DNA of 64,000 nt from Gammaproteobacteria bacterium (GCA_024235095.1 JACKNC010000003.1:558001-622000), one strand, 5' to 3'. Positions 43,912-53,005 are shown, numbered from the stretch's first letter. The notes: generated by a model not told the origin, from the letters alone. Numbers and translations are program-made.

Positions 43912-45340
43912 GATCATCCGTTGCAGTAAACCGTTGTCGGTCAGTCCATTGAAAACCAGCCAACCGCTGGGCGCAAGTCTGGCGATCCTGGGACTGAATC
44001 GAGCCATTCCCTTGCTGCATGGCGCGCAGGGTTGCACCGCCTTTGCCAAGGTGTTCCTGGTGCGGCATTTCCGTGAACCGATTCCGCTGCAAACCAGCGC
44101 CCTGGACCCGATCAGCACCATTATGGGCGCTGACGACAACCTGCTGGATGGCTTGCGCACGGTTTGTGAAAAACATCGGCCCGCTGCGGTCGGATTGCTG
44201 ACGACGGGTCTGACCGAAGCGCAAGGCACGGATATTCAGCGTGTGCTGAAAACATTCCGGGAGCGTCATCCGGAATTTCAGGCGGTTCGCATCGTTGCCG
44301 TTAACACCCCTGATTTCAACGGCTCTCTAGAAAGCGGTTTCGCCGCAGCGGTAAAAACGATGATTGCCGAATGGACGCCGGAATTAGCGGTGACCCGGAT
44401 CAAGCGCAGAAGATCTGATCATAGTCTTCGGCAAATTAACGTCCTGTGTGGGGCTTCGTTGACGCCGGGCGATCTGGAGGCTCTGCGCGAGTTGATTGAG
44501 CATTTCGATCTACACCCGGTGCTGATTCCCGATCTCTCCGACTCCCTGGATGGGCATCTCGATGTGGAGGATTACCATCCACTGACGACTGGCGGCACGC
44601 CACTGGCCGCTTTCACCAGTTTGAGCGATGCGGCTGCAACCTTGGTGATCGGCGCTTCGTTGTATCCAGCGGCTGACTTGTTGCAGGAGCGCACCGGCGT
44701 ACCGACGCATCGCTTCCCGCACTTGTTTGGGTTGGATGCGACTGACCAGCTGGTGATGACGCTGGCGGGGATTACAGGGCAGTCAGTGCCGGCGCCGGTA
44801 GCCCGCCAGCGCGCTCAGTTGCAGGACGCCATGCTGGATACTCATTTTTTACTAGGCCAAGCGCGGATAGCAATCGCTGCAGAATCCGATTTATTACATG
44901 GTTTCAGCCAATTGTTGGCGGATATGGGCGCTGAGGTGGTTGCTGCGATCGCGCCAGCCGCAGCGCCGATGCTCTCTCAATTACCGCTAGCGCAGGTCCA
45001 CATTGGCGATTTGGCGGATTTGGAGCGTCTGGCCGATGAACGCGAAGCCGAACTGCTGATTGGTAGTTCCCATGTCGCTGAAATCGCTCAACGACTGGAA
45101 TTGCCGTTATTACGCGCAGGTTATCCGCTCCACGATCAATTTGGCGGTTATCAGCGTGCGTGGATCGGTTATCGAGGCGCTCGCCAGGCGCTGTTTGACT
45201 TGGCCAACGCGCTGCTGGCCCATGCTGAACATGCCGTAGCGCCTTATCACTCGATTTACTCACTCAAGTCTGACGAACGATGGGAGACGTGCTATGGCGC
45301 TGCTCAGGCATCTGCGGATTCTGGCTGGCGGCAGCACTGA
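43904..45340 (+). CDS. nifN: FeMo-cofactor scaffold protein NifN
   Basis: 478 residues from the ATG at 43904 (MAEIIRCSKPLSVSPLKTSQ), which overlaps nifE by eight bases and has GGAGAAAG upstream; the frame upstream of it lies in nifE. NifK-like blocks PLGASLAILGLNRAIPLLHG, GCTAFAKVFLVRHFREPIPL and SALDPISTIMGADDNLLDGL are diagnostic. It pairs with NifE. The overlap suggests translational coupling to keep the two at 1:1. Confidence 0.96.
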   Translation: MAEIIRCSKPLSVSPLKTSQPLGASLAILGLNRAIPLLHGAQGCTAFAKVFLVRHFREPIPLQTSALDPISTIMGADDNLLDGLRTVCEKHRPAAVGLLTTGLTEAQGTDIQRVLKTFRERHPEFQAVRIVAVNTPDFNGSLESGFAAAVKTMIAEWTPELAVTRIKRRRSDHSLRQINVLCGASLTPGDLEALRELIEHFDLHPVLIPDLSDSLDGHLDVEDYHPLTTGGTPLAAFTSLSDAAATLVIGASLYPAADLLQERTGVPTHRFPHLFGLDATDQLVMTLAGITGQSVPAPVARQRAQLQDAMLDTHFLLGQARIAIAAESDLLHGFSQLLADMGAEVVAAIAPAAAPMLSQLPLAQVHIGDLADLERLADEREAELLIGSSHVAEIAQRLELPLLRAGYPLHDQFGGYQRAWIGYRGARQALFDLANALLAHAEHAVAPYHSIYSLKSDERWETCYGAAQASADSGWRQH

Positions 45341-45791
45341 GGAGCCGAGTATGCGTCTCATGATTAAGGCTGCGTTCGCGACCAGCGACCGCCAACGAGT
45401 TAACCAGCATTTCGGCGCGGCCAGTGGCATTTTGATTTACACCGTGACCCCTGATCAGGCGACGATGGTGGAATTCGCTCAATTTGGGGCGCTCGACCGC
45501 GATGGTCATGAGGACAAGCTCGCCGCCAAACTGGCGATGTTGCGCGGCTGCGCCGTGATCTACTGCGAAGCCGTAGGCGGTTCCGCCATCCAGCAATTAT
45601 TGACGCTGGGCGTCCAGCCGCTCCGCGTGGATTCGGGCGCGTCCATCACCTCCCTGCTCGCTGATCTGCAAGCGGCTCTCAAAGGCGACCGGCCCGCTTG
45701 GCTGGATCGCGCGATTACCCGGCAAAACAAGATTGATAGCCCGGTTGAGGCGCGTTTCGCCGCGATGGAAGCCGAAGGTTGGCAGGATTGA
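45294..45791 (+). CDS. nifX: NifX cofactor carrier
   Basis: 165 residues. The ATG at 45294 overlaps nifN by 47 bases and has GGGAGA upstream; a second ATG at 45351 with GAGGAG upstream is also possible. I keep the first because NifX of Azotobacter type has a similar N-terminal stretch (RHLRIL...) before IKAAFATSDRQRVNQHFGAA. The QHFG His is the conserved ligand position. NifX carries NifB cofactor and VK cluster between NifB and NifEN. The usual DUF269 gene behind nifX is missing here. Confidence 0.93.
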   Translation: MALLRHLRILAGGSTEEPSMRLMIKAAFATSDRQRVNQHFGAASGILIYTVTPDQATMVEFAQFGALDRDGHEDKLAAKLAMLRGCAVIYCEAVGGSAIQQLLTLGVQPLRVDSGASITSLLADLQAALKGDRPAWLDRAITRQNKIDSPVEARFAAMEAEGWQD

Positions 45792-45871
45792 AAACGATAA
45801 TGGTTCTTTTCATTGCCCGGTCCGACGGCGCGTCCGTGCCGGGCTTATTAAAGTAAGCGAGGTAGCATGTT

Positions 45872-46192
45872 ATGGGCGCAGAACCCAATATCACCGGCGT
45901 CACCCGGGGCGGCACGTCCTGGATTCCTCAATTCGTCACTGAGCTGGATGAAAGTAAATGTATCGGCTGCGGGCGTTGCTTTAAGGTGTGTCCGCGCGAT
46001 GTGTTGACGATCGTGCAGCGGGCGATTGATGATGTCGATTTGGACGATGACGATGATGACGATGATGATGACGATAGCGACAATTCTTTTATGACGCTCT
46101 CCAACGCCATGGACTGTATCGGCTGCGAGGCTTGCTCGCGGGTTTGCCCTAAAGCCTGCTTTACGCATTCTGCATTGCCGTTGGCTGCGTGA
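45872..46192 (+). CDS. Nif-specific ferredoxin III with an 11-Asp run
   Basis: 106 residues. Two 4Fe-4S binding sites: CIGCGRCFKVCP near residue 30 and CIGCEACSRVCP near residue 82. Between them lies an acidic loop with eleven Asp in a row followed by SDNS. Family members (ferredoxin III, nif-specific) often carry acidic residues at this place, but an uninterrupted run this long is extreme. It is expected to donate electrons to nitrogenase or to cofactor synthesis. The start at 45872 is preceded by a weak GAGGTAG. Confidence 0.88.
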   Translation: MGAEPNITGVTRGGTSWIPQFVTELDESKCIGCGRCFKVCPRDVLTIVQRAIDDVDLDDDDDDDDDDDSDNSFMTLSNAMDCIGCEACSRVCPKACFTHSALPLAA

Positions 46193-46322
46193 AGTAGTCG
46201 CCACGGGGACATCGTCGGTTCCCGTAGATTGTCCATCGTTCAGGGCGCTGACTGGGAGCAGCGTGAATCGTTAACCGGCGGCGCACTGGCGATGAAAGAG
46301 AAATTTCGCACGGAGATCGACG

Positions 46323-46469
46323 ATGAAAATCAGCGCCAGAAATCAGTTCAAAGGCCGAGCAACGGTTCTGCATATTGGCCAAATCAACGCTGATGTCAGT
46401 GTCGATATCGGCGGCGGGGATCGCATAACCGCCTCGATTACCAGAAAAAGTCTGTTAGTTTTTGTATAG
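46323..46469 (+). pseudogene. Molbindin (Mop) domain protein, C-terminally truncated
   Basis: ATG 46323, with ACGGAGATCGACG upstream, reads MKISARNQFKGRATVLHIGQ, INADVSVDIGGGDRITASIT and then RKSLLVFV and a stop: 48 residues. Molbindins are about 68-70 residues and bind molybdate. This one matches the family through the first 40 residues and then loses the last beta strands. Its place behind the nif genes fits molybdenum storage for FeMo cofactor. It is probably a remnant unless the short form can still assemble. Confidence 0.6.
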
Positions 46470-46495
46470 CCTTCAAGAGACTTTTCGTACAGCTT

Positions 46496-47209
46496 CTAAG
46501 CGGTCAATTGAATGAAGGGTTCTAATTGGGGAGTGATCGCTGAGAAGATCTGGCGAGCGAGTCGGTGCGCCGGTGTGTCTTCATTGCGCTGAGATGAACC
46601 CGGTTGTTCTGTGGTCGGTTGCCGGGAATCTTCATTGCGCTGGGTTAGGCCGCCTTGCCCCGTGGTCGATTGGCGACTCAATTCTACTCGCGCGTTTGCA
46701 GCCATCTGACTAGCCTTGGCGGCAACAGCGCGATCCTGGCCGGAAGGATCGGCGGGCGCCATGGCGGCTGCCTGGATGGTTCGGGCTTTTTGCAGGGTTT
46801 CTTCAGGCGTCTTGCCCGGCGAAGTGTCGATATTCACATGACCGCCAATAGCATAGTTTTGCCCGTCCGGACCGCGTTGATAAGTATAGCGAGGCCCGCC
46901 TTGAGCTAAACCACCGCTGGCCGCCAGGTGCGCCATTTCATGTTGACGCACTTGCCGGTCGCGCTGCTTCAATTCGCGCACCATCGCCAGTTCTGCTTCA
47001 TTCAACTGGTTTGGGGCTTTGGATGATTTAGACGTCCCGGTCTCCGCATTTTCCTTGTCCACCTCAACATTGTTCTTGCTGTTCACATCGTTGGCAGATA
47101 AGGATTTGTCACTGTTTTCTTGTGGGCCGCATGACGATTCGCCCCCGCTGCAACGAACCAGTGGAATGTAGGAAGAATCGCTGGAGTTGATGCTGCCAAT
47201 CATTGCCAT
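46496..47209 (-). CDS. SprA-related putative metalloprotease
   Basis: 237 residues. The core KQRDRQVRQHEMAHLAASGG contains HEMAH, a zinc-metalloprotease HExxH-type motif, followed by GGPRYTYQRGPDGQNYAIGG and HVNIDTSPGKTPEETLQKAR. This matches the SprA-related family annotated as putative metalloprotease. The N-terminal 80 residues are Ser/Asn/Lys-rich and low in structure. The C-terminal part holds two imperfect copies of a Ser/Gln/Arg/Asn/Glu-rich unit (QSTTGQGGLTQRNEDSRQ, QPTTEQPGSSQRNED). No signal peptide was seen. Substrate unknown. Confidence 0.75.
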   Translation of the reverse strand: MAMIGSINSSDSSYIPLVRCSGGESSCGPQENSDKSLSANDVNSKNNVEVDKENAETGTSKSSKAPNQLNEAELAMVRELKQRDRQVRQHEMAHLAASGGLAQGGPRYTYQRGPDGQNYAIGGHVNIDTSPGKTPEETLQKARTIQAAAMAPADPSGQDRAVAAKASQMAANARVELSRQSTTGQGGLTQRNEDSRQPTTEQPGSSQRNEDTPAHRLARQIFSAITPQLEPFIQLTA

Positions 47210-47397
47210 TTCTCGAATTTAAAGTTTCATTCATTCATGCTCAATAACTGCTTGAGAATAATACTAGTCTGCTCTTGTTATTTTAGTATAGACAATCGCA
47301 GCTCAATGAAATTTCCATTTTCGGGAGACTGGCCGATTCAATTTTCAATCTGGTAGCATGAGCATTATTTTTCTTGCGACCTTCGGGAGCCTGCACC

Positions 47398-47685
47398 GTG
47401 TCAAAATCCAAGCGAATCTACCGAATAGTTCCTCCCGAGGAACGGCATCATCTGATTGCAGAGGCCGCTTATTTCCGCGCCGAAAACCGGGGGTTTCAGG
47501 GAGGATCTCCTGTCCAGGACTGGTTGGAGGCGGAGCGCGAAATCGATCAACTACTCTCTCAACCCCCGCCGCCGCGAGGCGCACTGGTGTTTCTGGCAGG
47601 TAAGCAACGGCGGCATCCTCTGCTTGCGCCGGCATCCGATGAATCCAATCGATCCGAAGAGGTCGCCATGAGAGAAATTGAGTAA
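47398..47685 (+). CDS. DUF2934 protein
   Basis: The likely start is GTG 47398 (MSKSKRIYRIVPPEERHHLI), which has GGGAG upstream; the open frame from 47374 is longer but less family-like. 95 residues with the DUF2934 block IAEAAYFRAENRGFQGGSPV plus QDWLEAEREID. Members are small soluble proteins of unknown function, abundant in some proteobacteria. The C-terminal half is Pro/Ser-rich. Confidence 0.7.
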   Translation: MSKSKRIYRIVPPEERHHLIAEAAYFRAENRGFQGGSPVQDWLEAEREIDQLLSQPPPPRGALVFLAGKQRRHPLLAPASDESNRSEEVAMREIE

Positions 47686-47831
47686 AATTCGCAGAGGACT
47701 GTCAGTTTGCGAATCGCGTCTGCGGTATAGAGACAGAAGGCGCATCTAGTGCAGCCGATGCCTCTTCCCGTTATTCACTGATGGCCCTGCGAGACAATTA
47801 GCTTTTCATCGCTTACTGTGAGGTCAATCTC

Positions 47832-49106
47832 TTGGATAATCAGACCAACGCGCATAGCCTGGATTTCTGTTCCGGGGTGCTTTGCATCGAGCTGAACAGT
47901 CAGTCGCCCCTGTTTACCAGTAAGACGCCGCCCTTACTGACCCCTAAAGCCGCTAATGATCTGGCCGATCGGGTTGCAGACGACTTGAATCGTCTGCTGG
48001 AGGAAGGGATTGCCCCTGCCGGCCTGGTGCTGGCCGGAGCGCTTTATGACCAGACCGATGTCTTTCGTCCCGGGTTTCCACTGTTAAGCGCCTTGGCCGA
48101 TTTCATGCGCCGCGCCCCCCGCCCCGCCGGAGCGCCGCCGCCCCGCTTGGCGCTGGGTGCAAGCGGCGACCGCTTTCCGATTGACGCCCTCAACCCTCAG
48201 CCCCGATCGAGTTTTGGACCCTTGGCGCTGTTACCGTTCTGTTTGGTGGGAACCAATGAGGTTATGGACCGCTTGTTTTTGGATATGGAAGAGAGTCTGA
48301 CCCGGAATGGACAAGCCTCCCCCGCCACTCATGCAACCCTGCAAAGCGCGTTTGGCGTCCCGGTGATCAATCTGTTCTATGCAACCTTGGGCGATTTATG
48401 CGCCTGGCTGCGAACCCAGATGGAAAATAACGACTTGCGGGAACTGTGGCAATTGCTGGAGCCGGCCCTGTTCGAGCGGCCCGGTCCTCATCAGATCACA
48501 CTGACAGACGGTGGCAACTGCTACCTGCTGATGGATGATGTGGCTTGGGCGCCGTTTTATACTTTTGATGACTGGGCGCGTTTTGGCCCTGGCCGGGGAG
48601 TTTCAACGAGCTGGTTAAGCGAGGGTTATCAGCGCTGGTTGCGACAATTCCGGTTGTATGCGGTGGCGCTGCCCGCCTATGGGTTGCCCTTGCGGCGGGT
48701 TCTGGGTGCGCCGGCGATTCAACAGGAGGAAACCGCCGCTGTCTTGGCTGCTCTTCAGGCAGCGCCGGCTTTAAACGAGGATTATTTGATCGAAACGGCT
48801 TACGCACAGGCCGGTAATACACCGCCGGCGCGAATGGTGGCGACTCAACATACCGAGAAGGAGCTGGATGTGATTGCCTACAGCCTGGCGACTTTTGCGT
48901 CCGATGGTGAGTTGCTGAGCCTGGAGCATTTTTACCCGTTGTCCGCTAATGGGTTAGGGATGATTGCCCGTCTCATTCAGGAACGGGGCGAGAGCCAGGG
49001 GATTTTGCCGGCCATCAAGCAACCCGGTTGGCTGACGTATTCGCCAACGGAGCGTTGCCTGGGCGCGCTTGACGAGAATGACCAGGTAGTGACGGCGCCA
49101 ACATAA
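47832..49106 (+). CDS. Hypothetical protein, 424 residues
   Basis: A TTG at 47832 (LDNQTNAHSLDFCSGVLCIE) has GTGAGGTC upstream and is the best start available; the next in-frame ATG is far inside. The protein is soluble, acidic, without signal peptide or transmembrane segments. Recognisable stretches include LLTPKAANDLADRVADDLNR, GLVLAGALYDQTDVFRPGFP and YLLMDDVAWAPFYTFDDWAR, but I can place them in no family. It stands alone between the DUF2934 gene and convergent trkA. Coding quality (codon use, absence of stops over 1.27 kb) supports a real gene. Confidence 0.7.
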   Translation: MDNQTNAHSLDFCSGVLCIELNSQSPLFTSKTPPLLTPKAANDLADRVADDLNRLLEEGIAPAGLVLAGALYDQTDVFRPGFPLLSALADFMRRAPRPAGAPPPRLALGASGDRFPIDALNPQPRSSFGPLALLPFCLVGTNEVMDRLFLDMEESLTRNGQASPATHATLQSAFGVPVINLFYATLGDLCAWLRTQMENNDLRELWQLLEPALFERPGPHQITLTDGGNCYLLMDDVAWAPFYTFDDWARFGPGRGVSTSWLSEGYQRWLRQFRLYAVALPAYGLPLRRVLGAPAIQQEETAAVLAALQAAPALNEDYLIETAYAQAGNTPPARMVATQHTEKELDVIAYSLATFASDGELLSLEHFYPLSANGLGMIARLIQERGESQGILPAIKQPGWLTYSPTERCLGALDENDQVVTAPT

Positions 49107-49171
49107 TCTTATTGAAGATTCGATGATCGGACTTCAAATCAATGTCAGCATCAGGAATCGCTCAAAAGGGA

Positions 49172-49840
49172 TCAATCGGATTCCGTCTCGGTTGGGGCGC
49201 CCATCCAGTGATCCCGCAATTCTCGCAGACTGCTTTCATGCGCAAGCAAAACCACCTCATCGCCGAGTTCAAGCTGAAAATCCTTAGCGGGCAGCATCAT
49301 CTTATCATAGCGGTAGATGCAAATCGCCATGCACCGCTTTGGCAAGGATAAATCTGCGACTGCGCCGATTTCTTCCTCGCGCACTGCAAAAGAGAACAGT
49401 CGCGCACCATTTTTGAAAAAATTGGCGAAATCTTCCGGCAATGCGCCGCAGGCCAGATCGGCCAGCGCTTGCGCCGCCTGCCGATGCGGAATGATGAGAT
49501 CCGTCAAACCCAGCTCCAGACAGACATGCTCGAATTCGGCATCCTCGATCTGGGTGATGATTCGGCTGAACCCCAGCGAACGCCCGACCAAGCTGGCCAG
49601 AATGTTGGATTGATCGTTGTCAGTCAGGCAGCACAGCACATCCGTGTGTTGTGGACCCACCTCGCGCAACATGGCCGGTTTGGAGCCATCGCCATGAATG
49701 AAACCACAATCCAGCATTTCCGCCAGCGCCTCGATGCGCTCCTTGTCCTTTTCGATAATCACTACATCTACTCGCCGGCGAATCAGAATGTCCGCCGCGC
49801 CGACCGTGATCGGACCGGCTCCCACGAATGCGACTCTCAT
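49172..49840 (-). CDS. trkA: Trk potassium uptake regulatory NAD-binding protein
   Basis: 222 residues from the ATG at 49840, which overlaps the stop of trkH (ATGA); the longer upstream frame lies inside trkH. The N-terminal RCK domain binds NAD(H): MRVAFVGAGPITVGAADILI, VVIIEKDKERIEALAEML and DVLCCLTDNDQSNILASLVG. The C-terminal RCK-C domain ends with LGDEVVLLAHESSLRELRDH. It is the cytoplasmic gate regulator of the TrkH channel encoded just upstream in the same operon. It has one RCK repeat; E. coli TrkA has two. Confidence 0.85.
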   Translation of the reverse strand: MRVAFVGAGPITVGAADILIRRRVDVVIIEKDKERIEALAEMLDCGFIHGDGSKPAMLREVGPQHTDVLCCLTDNDQSNILASLVGRSLGFSRIITQIEDAEFEHVCLELGLTDLIIPHRQAAQALADLACGALPEDFANFFKNGARLFSFAVREEEIGAVADLSLPKRCMAICIYRYDKMMLPAKDFQLELGDEVVLLAHESSLRELRDHWMGAPTETESD

Positions 49841-51300
49841 TGCTCCTCCGAATGCCTGCCTAACCAAGTGCGAGGATAGACCAGAACCAGCAGCGCGATA
49901 ATCTCCAGTCGCCCCATCAACATATCCAAGCACAACACCAGCTTCAGCGCGGGATGCAAATCCGGCGCAGTCACTCCGGCGCTCAGACCACAAGTCGCCA
50001 GCGCTGACGTCACCTCGAACAGAGCCGCCAGCGGTGCGATGCCGGCTAGTAGAAACGGCAACCAGGAGAGTAGCGCCGCCAAACCAAATGCTGCGACGAT
50101 ACCCACCGCCGCTTCGATTTCGCGTGACTCCAGGCGTCGACCGCCGATTTGCAACGCCAGGACAGCGTGACGCGGCACGGCAACGCGCGCCAGTAATAAT
50201 TGCAACAAACGCAGTAGAATTAGCAACCGCAAAATCTTGACGCCGCCCGCCGTCGATCCCATGTCGCCGCCGATGCCCATGCTTACCATCAACACTAATT
50301 GAGCCGCATCCGGTAAATCAGCGATCGGCGTCGTGGCGAAGCCGGTGGTGGTCTGCGCGGAAACCGCGAGAAACGCCGCGTCGGCAAATCCATCATTTCC
50401 CGGAAAACCAGCAAGGGCAAAACTGGCGGCCAGCGCCAAAAAAGTCAGCAGAATACACCACAGCAAAGCCTGTAATTCCGGATCGGCGCCAAGTACGCGG
50501 ATTCCTTTGATCCAGGAGCGAAATTGCAGCGAGAAAGAGATCGCGCCGAACAGCATGACGAGAGCCAATCCGGCGAGAACCGGCCATTGACCCAGGCGAT
50601 CCAGCCGGTCATAACCGGCAAAGCCTCCGGTGGAAACTGCCGCCAGGGTGTGAATCACTGCATCAAACCAGCCGGCTCCCGCAATCCCGAGCAATAGCAC
50701 GCCGCCAAGGGTCAGCGCCACATACACGGCCAGCACATGCCGTGCGCGCCAGCGAGTGCCCATCACTAACTCGGTAGAATCGGTCTCGACGCCCGCCAGG
50801 CGGCGGGTGGCCGCGCCTGGGGTCAGAATGAAGGCCAACGCCAGCACAGTGATGGCCAGTCCTCCGCACCATTGCAGCCAGGCGCGGGCGAACAGAAAGG
50901 CAGGACTGCGATCCTCGACCGTTGCGAGGGTGGACAGGCCGGTAGTCGTCACTGCGGAGATAGCTTCGAACAGGGCATCGATCATGCCCAAGCCCTCGGC
51001 CATTAAGGGCCAGATCATCGCCAGGGCGGCGGTCAGGAAGGTCAGAGCCGTGATAGCCAGTGCTTCATTAAGTTGAATGTGCGGCGGAGCATGAAGACGC
51101 GCCAGCCCTCGTCCAGCGATCCACAGAATCACTGTTACGATACCAAAGCGGAGCGCGGACAACGGGTTATCCAGGAACAAGGCGGCCAGTGCTGGAACGG
51201 CGGCCATGGCTACGATCGAGAGCAGCAAGACGCCGAAATATTTCAGCACGACCCGAGGCCGGACGGCGACTGCCAGCAACCGGACGCTTTGCCCGGTCAT
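49837..51300 (-). CDS. trkH: Trk potassium uptake channel subunit
   Basis: 487 residues with about ten hydrophobic segments. The pore repeats are visible as LFEAISAVTTTGLSTLATVE, LAAVSTGGFAGYDRLDRLG, FLAVSAQTTTGFATTPIADL and FEVTSALATCGLSAGVTAPD. Each has the TTTG/STGG/TTTG/ATCG filter sequence of the SKT superfamily. The protein takes up K+ across the inner membrane with TrkA. The gene overlaps trkA and the upstream J-domain-like gene by four bases each, so the three are one operon. Confidence 0.9.
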   Translation of the reverse strand: MTGQSVRLLAVAVRPRVVLKYFGVLLLSIVAMAAVPALAALFLDNPLSALRFGIVTVILWIAGRGLARLHAPPHIQLNEALAITALTFLTAALAMIWPLMAEGLGMIDALFEAISAVTTTGLSTLATVEDRSPAFLFARAWLQWCGGLAITVLALAFILTPGAATRRLAGVETDSTELVMGTRWRARHVLAVYVALTLGGVLLLGIAGAGWFDAVIHTLAAVSTGGFAGYDRLDRLGQWPVLAGLALVMLFGAISFSLQFRSWIKGIRVLGADPELQALLWCILLTFLALAASFALAGFPGNDGFADAAFLAVSAQTTTGFATTPIADLPDAAQLVLMVSMGIGGDMGSTAGGVKILRLLILLRLLQLLLARVAVPRHAVLALQIGGRRLESREIEAAVGIVAAFGLAALLSWLPFLLAGIAPLAALFEVTSALATCGLSAGVTAPDLHPALKLVLCLDMLMGRLEIIALLVLVYPRTWLGRHSEEQ

Positions 51301-51776
51301 TGCTTCTTGCGCTGGGACAATAGCCAGACGGTAGCGGTATTCGCGGCTTCGCTGTCACCATGCCGGTCCGGGTGGCATAGCCAGAGGAGCCGGCGCAGAA
51401 TGCCGGGCGGAATCACCGGTCGCCGCGATGCTCGGGTCGCCAGCGCCTTATAATAGCGATCCATCCATTGATCACGTTCGGTTTTCAGATCCACGCAGGC
51501 GCGTTCAAGCATCGCCAATTGATCGACCATCCCCAGATAGGCTTGCCGTTCCTGCGAGAGTTCCAACCGGATCATTTCCAGCTCCATGCGCAACAGGCGC
51601 ATTTCCGCCTCGGGATCATGCTGTGGGGCATCGGAATCGAATTTAATGTGTCGATAACAAGCATGACAGTGACTATGCCAACTCCAGCCGATAAAGCGCG
51701 TCCCGCATTTAGCGCATTCACGAAGTTCACGGGCTGCCGGCAGTCCGGGTAAGGCCTGGGGATCAGTGTCGTTCAT
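51297..51776 (-). CDS. Zinc-finger, coiled-coil protein with J-domain-like C-terminus
   Basis: About 159 residues from the ATG at 51776 (MNDTDPQALPGLPAARELRE); a start at 51803 adds nine residues. The N-terminal CAKCGTRFIGWSWHSHCHAC is a Cys/His zinc-finger-like block. A helix of about 50 residues follows (RLLRMELEMIRLELSQERQA), predicted coiled coil. The C-terminal WLCHPDRHGDSEAANTATVW contains the HPD motif of J domains, though the helix pattern is incomplete. It overlaps trkH by four bases. A co-chaperone-type role for the Trk system is possible but not supported beyond position. Confidence 0.6.
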   Translation of the reverse strand: MNDTDPQALPGLPAARELRECAKCGTRFIGWSWHSHCHACYRHIKFDSDAPQHDPEAEMRLLRMELEMIRLELSQERQAYLGMVDQLAMLERACVDLKTERDQWMDRYYKALATRASRRPVIPPGILRRLLWLCHPDRHGDSEAANTATVWLLSQRKKQ

Positions 51777-51892
51777 TTGTGAGGCTGTTAGGAGAATTTG
51801 CAACCTTGCATAGCATAGTAGATGGTAACAAAACTGTCGCTGTTCCCGTGACCGGACTGTTCAGGCGCGATCAAGATGAAAACCGGTAAGAT

Positions 51893-53005
51893 ATGTTTAT
51901 GAAACATCATGGATTCTTCTGGATAGTGTTGATGCTAACCCTGTTGGCGGTCAGCGGTTTTGTCGGCTGGCGGTGGCTGGGTCCGATGACCGTGGAAATA
52001 ACACATCCAATCCGGGGGCCGGCAGTGCGGGCAGTCTATGCCACGGGCACGGTGGAGCCGACAGTGATGTTGCCCATTGCGCCGCGCAACACCAGCCGCC
52101 TGGTGGAGCTTAAGGTTGATGAGGGCGACCGGGTTCATGAAGATCAACTGTTGGCGCGGCTAGAAGACGAGGATTTACGCAAGTCGGTGGATGAACTCGA
52201 AGCGCGCGCCCGTTTCGCCAAAACTCAGTTTGACCGCGCCCAGGCGCTGCTCAACCGGGGCCTGGGTACCGTGCTGGAACAAGACCGGGCGCGTTCCGAG
52301 TGGCAGGCGGCGGAGGCGGTTCTGGCCCGGGCGCAGATCTTGCGCTCGTTCATGACCCTGACGGCTCCAGCAGATGGGCAAATCCTGCAACGCGATGGGG
52401 AGGTCGGGCAGTTGATTCCCGCCAACCAGCCGGTTTTTTACTTTTCCTGCTGTGCTCCGTTGCGGCTCGAGGCGGAGGTCGATGAAGAAGACATTCTGTT
52501 GGTCAAACCGGGACAGCGGGTGTTGATTCGCGCCCCGGCCCTGCCTGAGCAGACTCTGGAAGGCCAAGTGGCGGAAATTACTCCGAAAGGCAACCCGGTC
52601 ACGCGCAGTTACCGGGTGCGCATTGATTTTGTTGGCGATTGTCCGTTGCGCATCGGTATGACCGCCGAGGTGAATATCATTGTCGAGCAGCGCGAGAACG
52701 CGTTATTGATTCCATCGACTGCGGTGCTTAAGGGGCAGGTCTGGATAGTGCGTGAAAGCCGATTGCAACGTCAACCGGTTGAAATCGGAATTGTCGGTGA
52801 AGTGAAAACCGAAATCATTTCCGGTTTAACCGAGATGGATGTGCTGGTTGCGCGCCCTGTGAACCGGTTGCAGGAAGGACAGTGGGTCAGGGTTAATGCT
52901 CGCCCTTCCAGCTTGCGCTGTTCAAGCGACGTCACTGAAACCAGCACTGGCTTTTCCTGCAAGCCGCCGCTGGAGGTCAGCACCGTACCGAACGATCAAC
53001 ACTGA
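51893..53005 (+). CDS. HlyD/RND-type periplasmic adaptor protein
   Basis: 370 residues. One N-terminal membrane anchor (HGFFWIVLMLTLLAVSGFVG) is followed by the lipoyl half-motif APRNTSRLVELKVDEGDRVH, a helical hairpin (residues 95-140), then TLTAPADGQILQRDGEVGQL and a beta-barrel domain (IRAPALPEQTLEGQVAEITP). This is a membrane-fusion protein linking an inner-membrane pump to an outer-membrane channel. No ABC, MFS or RND partner gene is adjacent, which is unusual. The C-terminal 30 residues (SSLRCSSDVTETSTGFSCKP) contain two Cys and do not look like the family. Confidence 0.8.
   Translation: MFMKHHGFFWIVLMLTLLAVSGFVGWRWLGPMTVEITHPIRGPAVRAVYATGTVEPTVMLPIAPRNTSRLVELKVDEGDRVHEDQLLARLEDEDLRKSVDELEARARFAKTQFDRAQALLNRGLGTVLEQDRARSEWQAAEAVLARAQILRSFMTLTAPADGQILQRDGEVGQLIPANQPVFYFSCCAPLRLEAEVDEEDILLVKPGQRVLIRAPALPEQTLEGQVAEITPKGNPVTRSYRVRIDFVGDCPLRIGMTAEVNIIVEQRENALLIPSTAVLKGQVWIVRESRLQRQPVEIGIVGEVKTEIISGLTEMDVLVARPVNRLQEGQWVRVNARPSSLRCSSDVTETSTGFSCKPPLEVSTVPNDQH

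Noticed and set aside
46021..46080. Asp run in the ferredoxin as a sequencing or assembly repeat error
   Set aside because: The codons are mixed GAT/GAC and the frame is intact on both sides with both cluster motifs, so it is real coding sequence.
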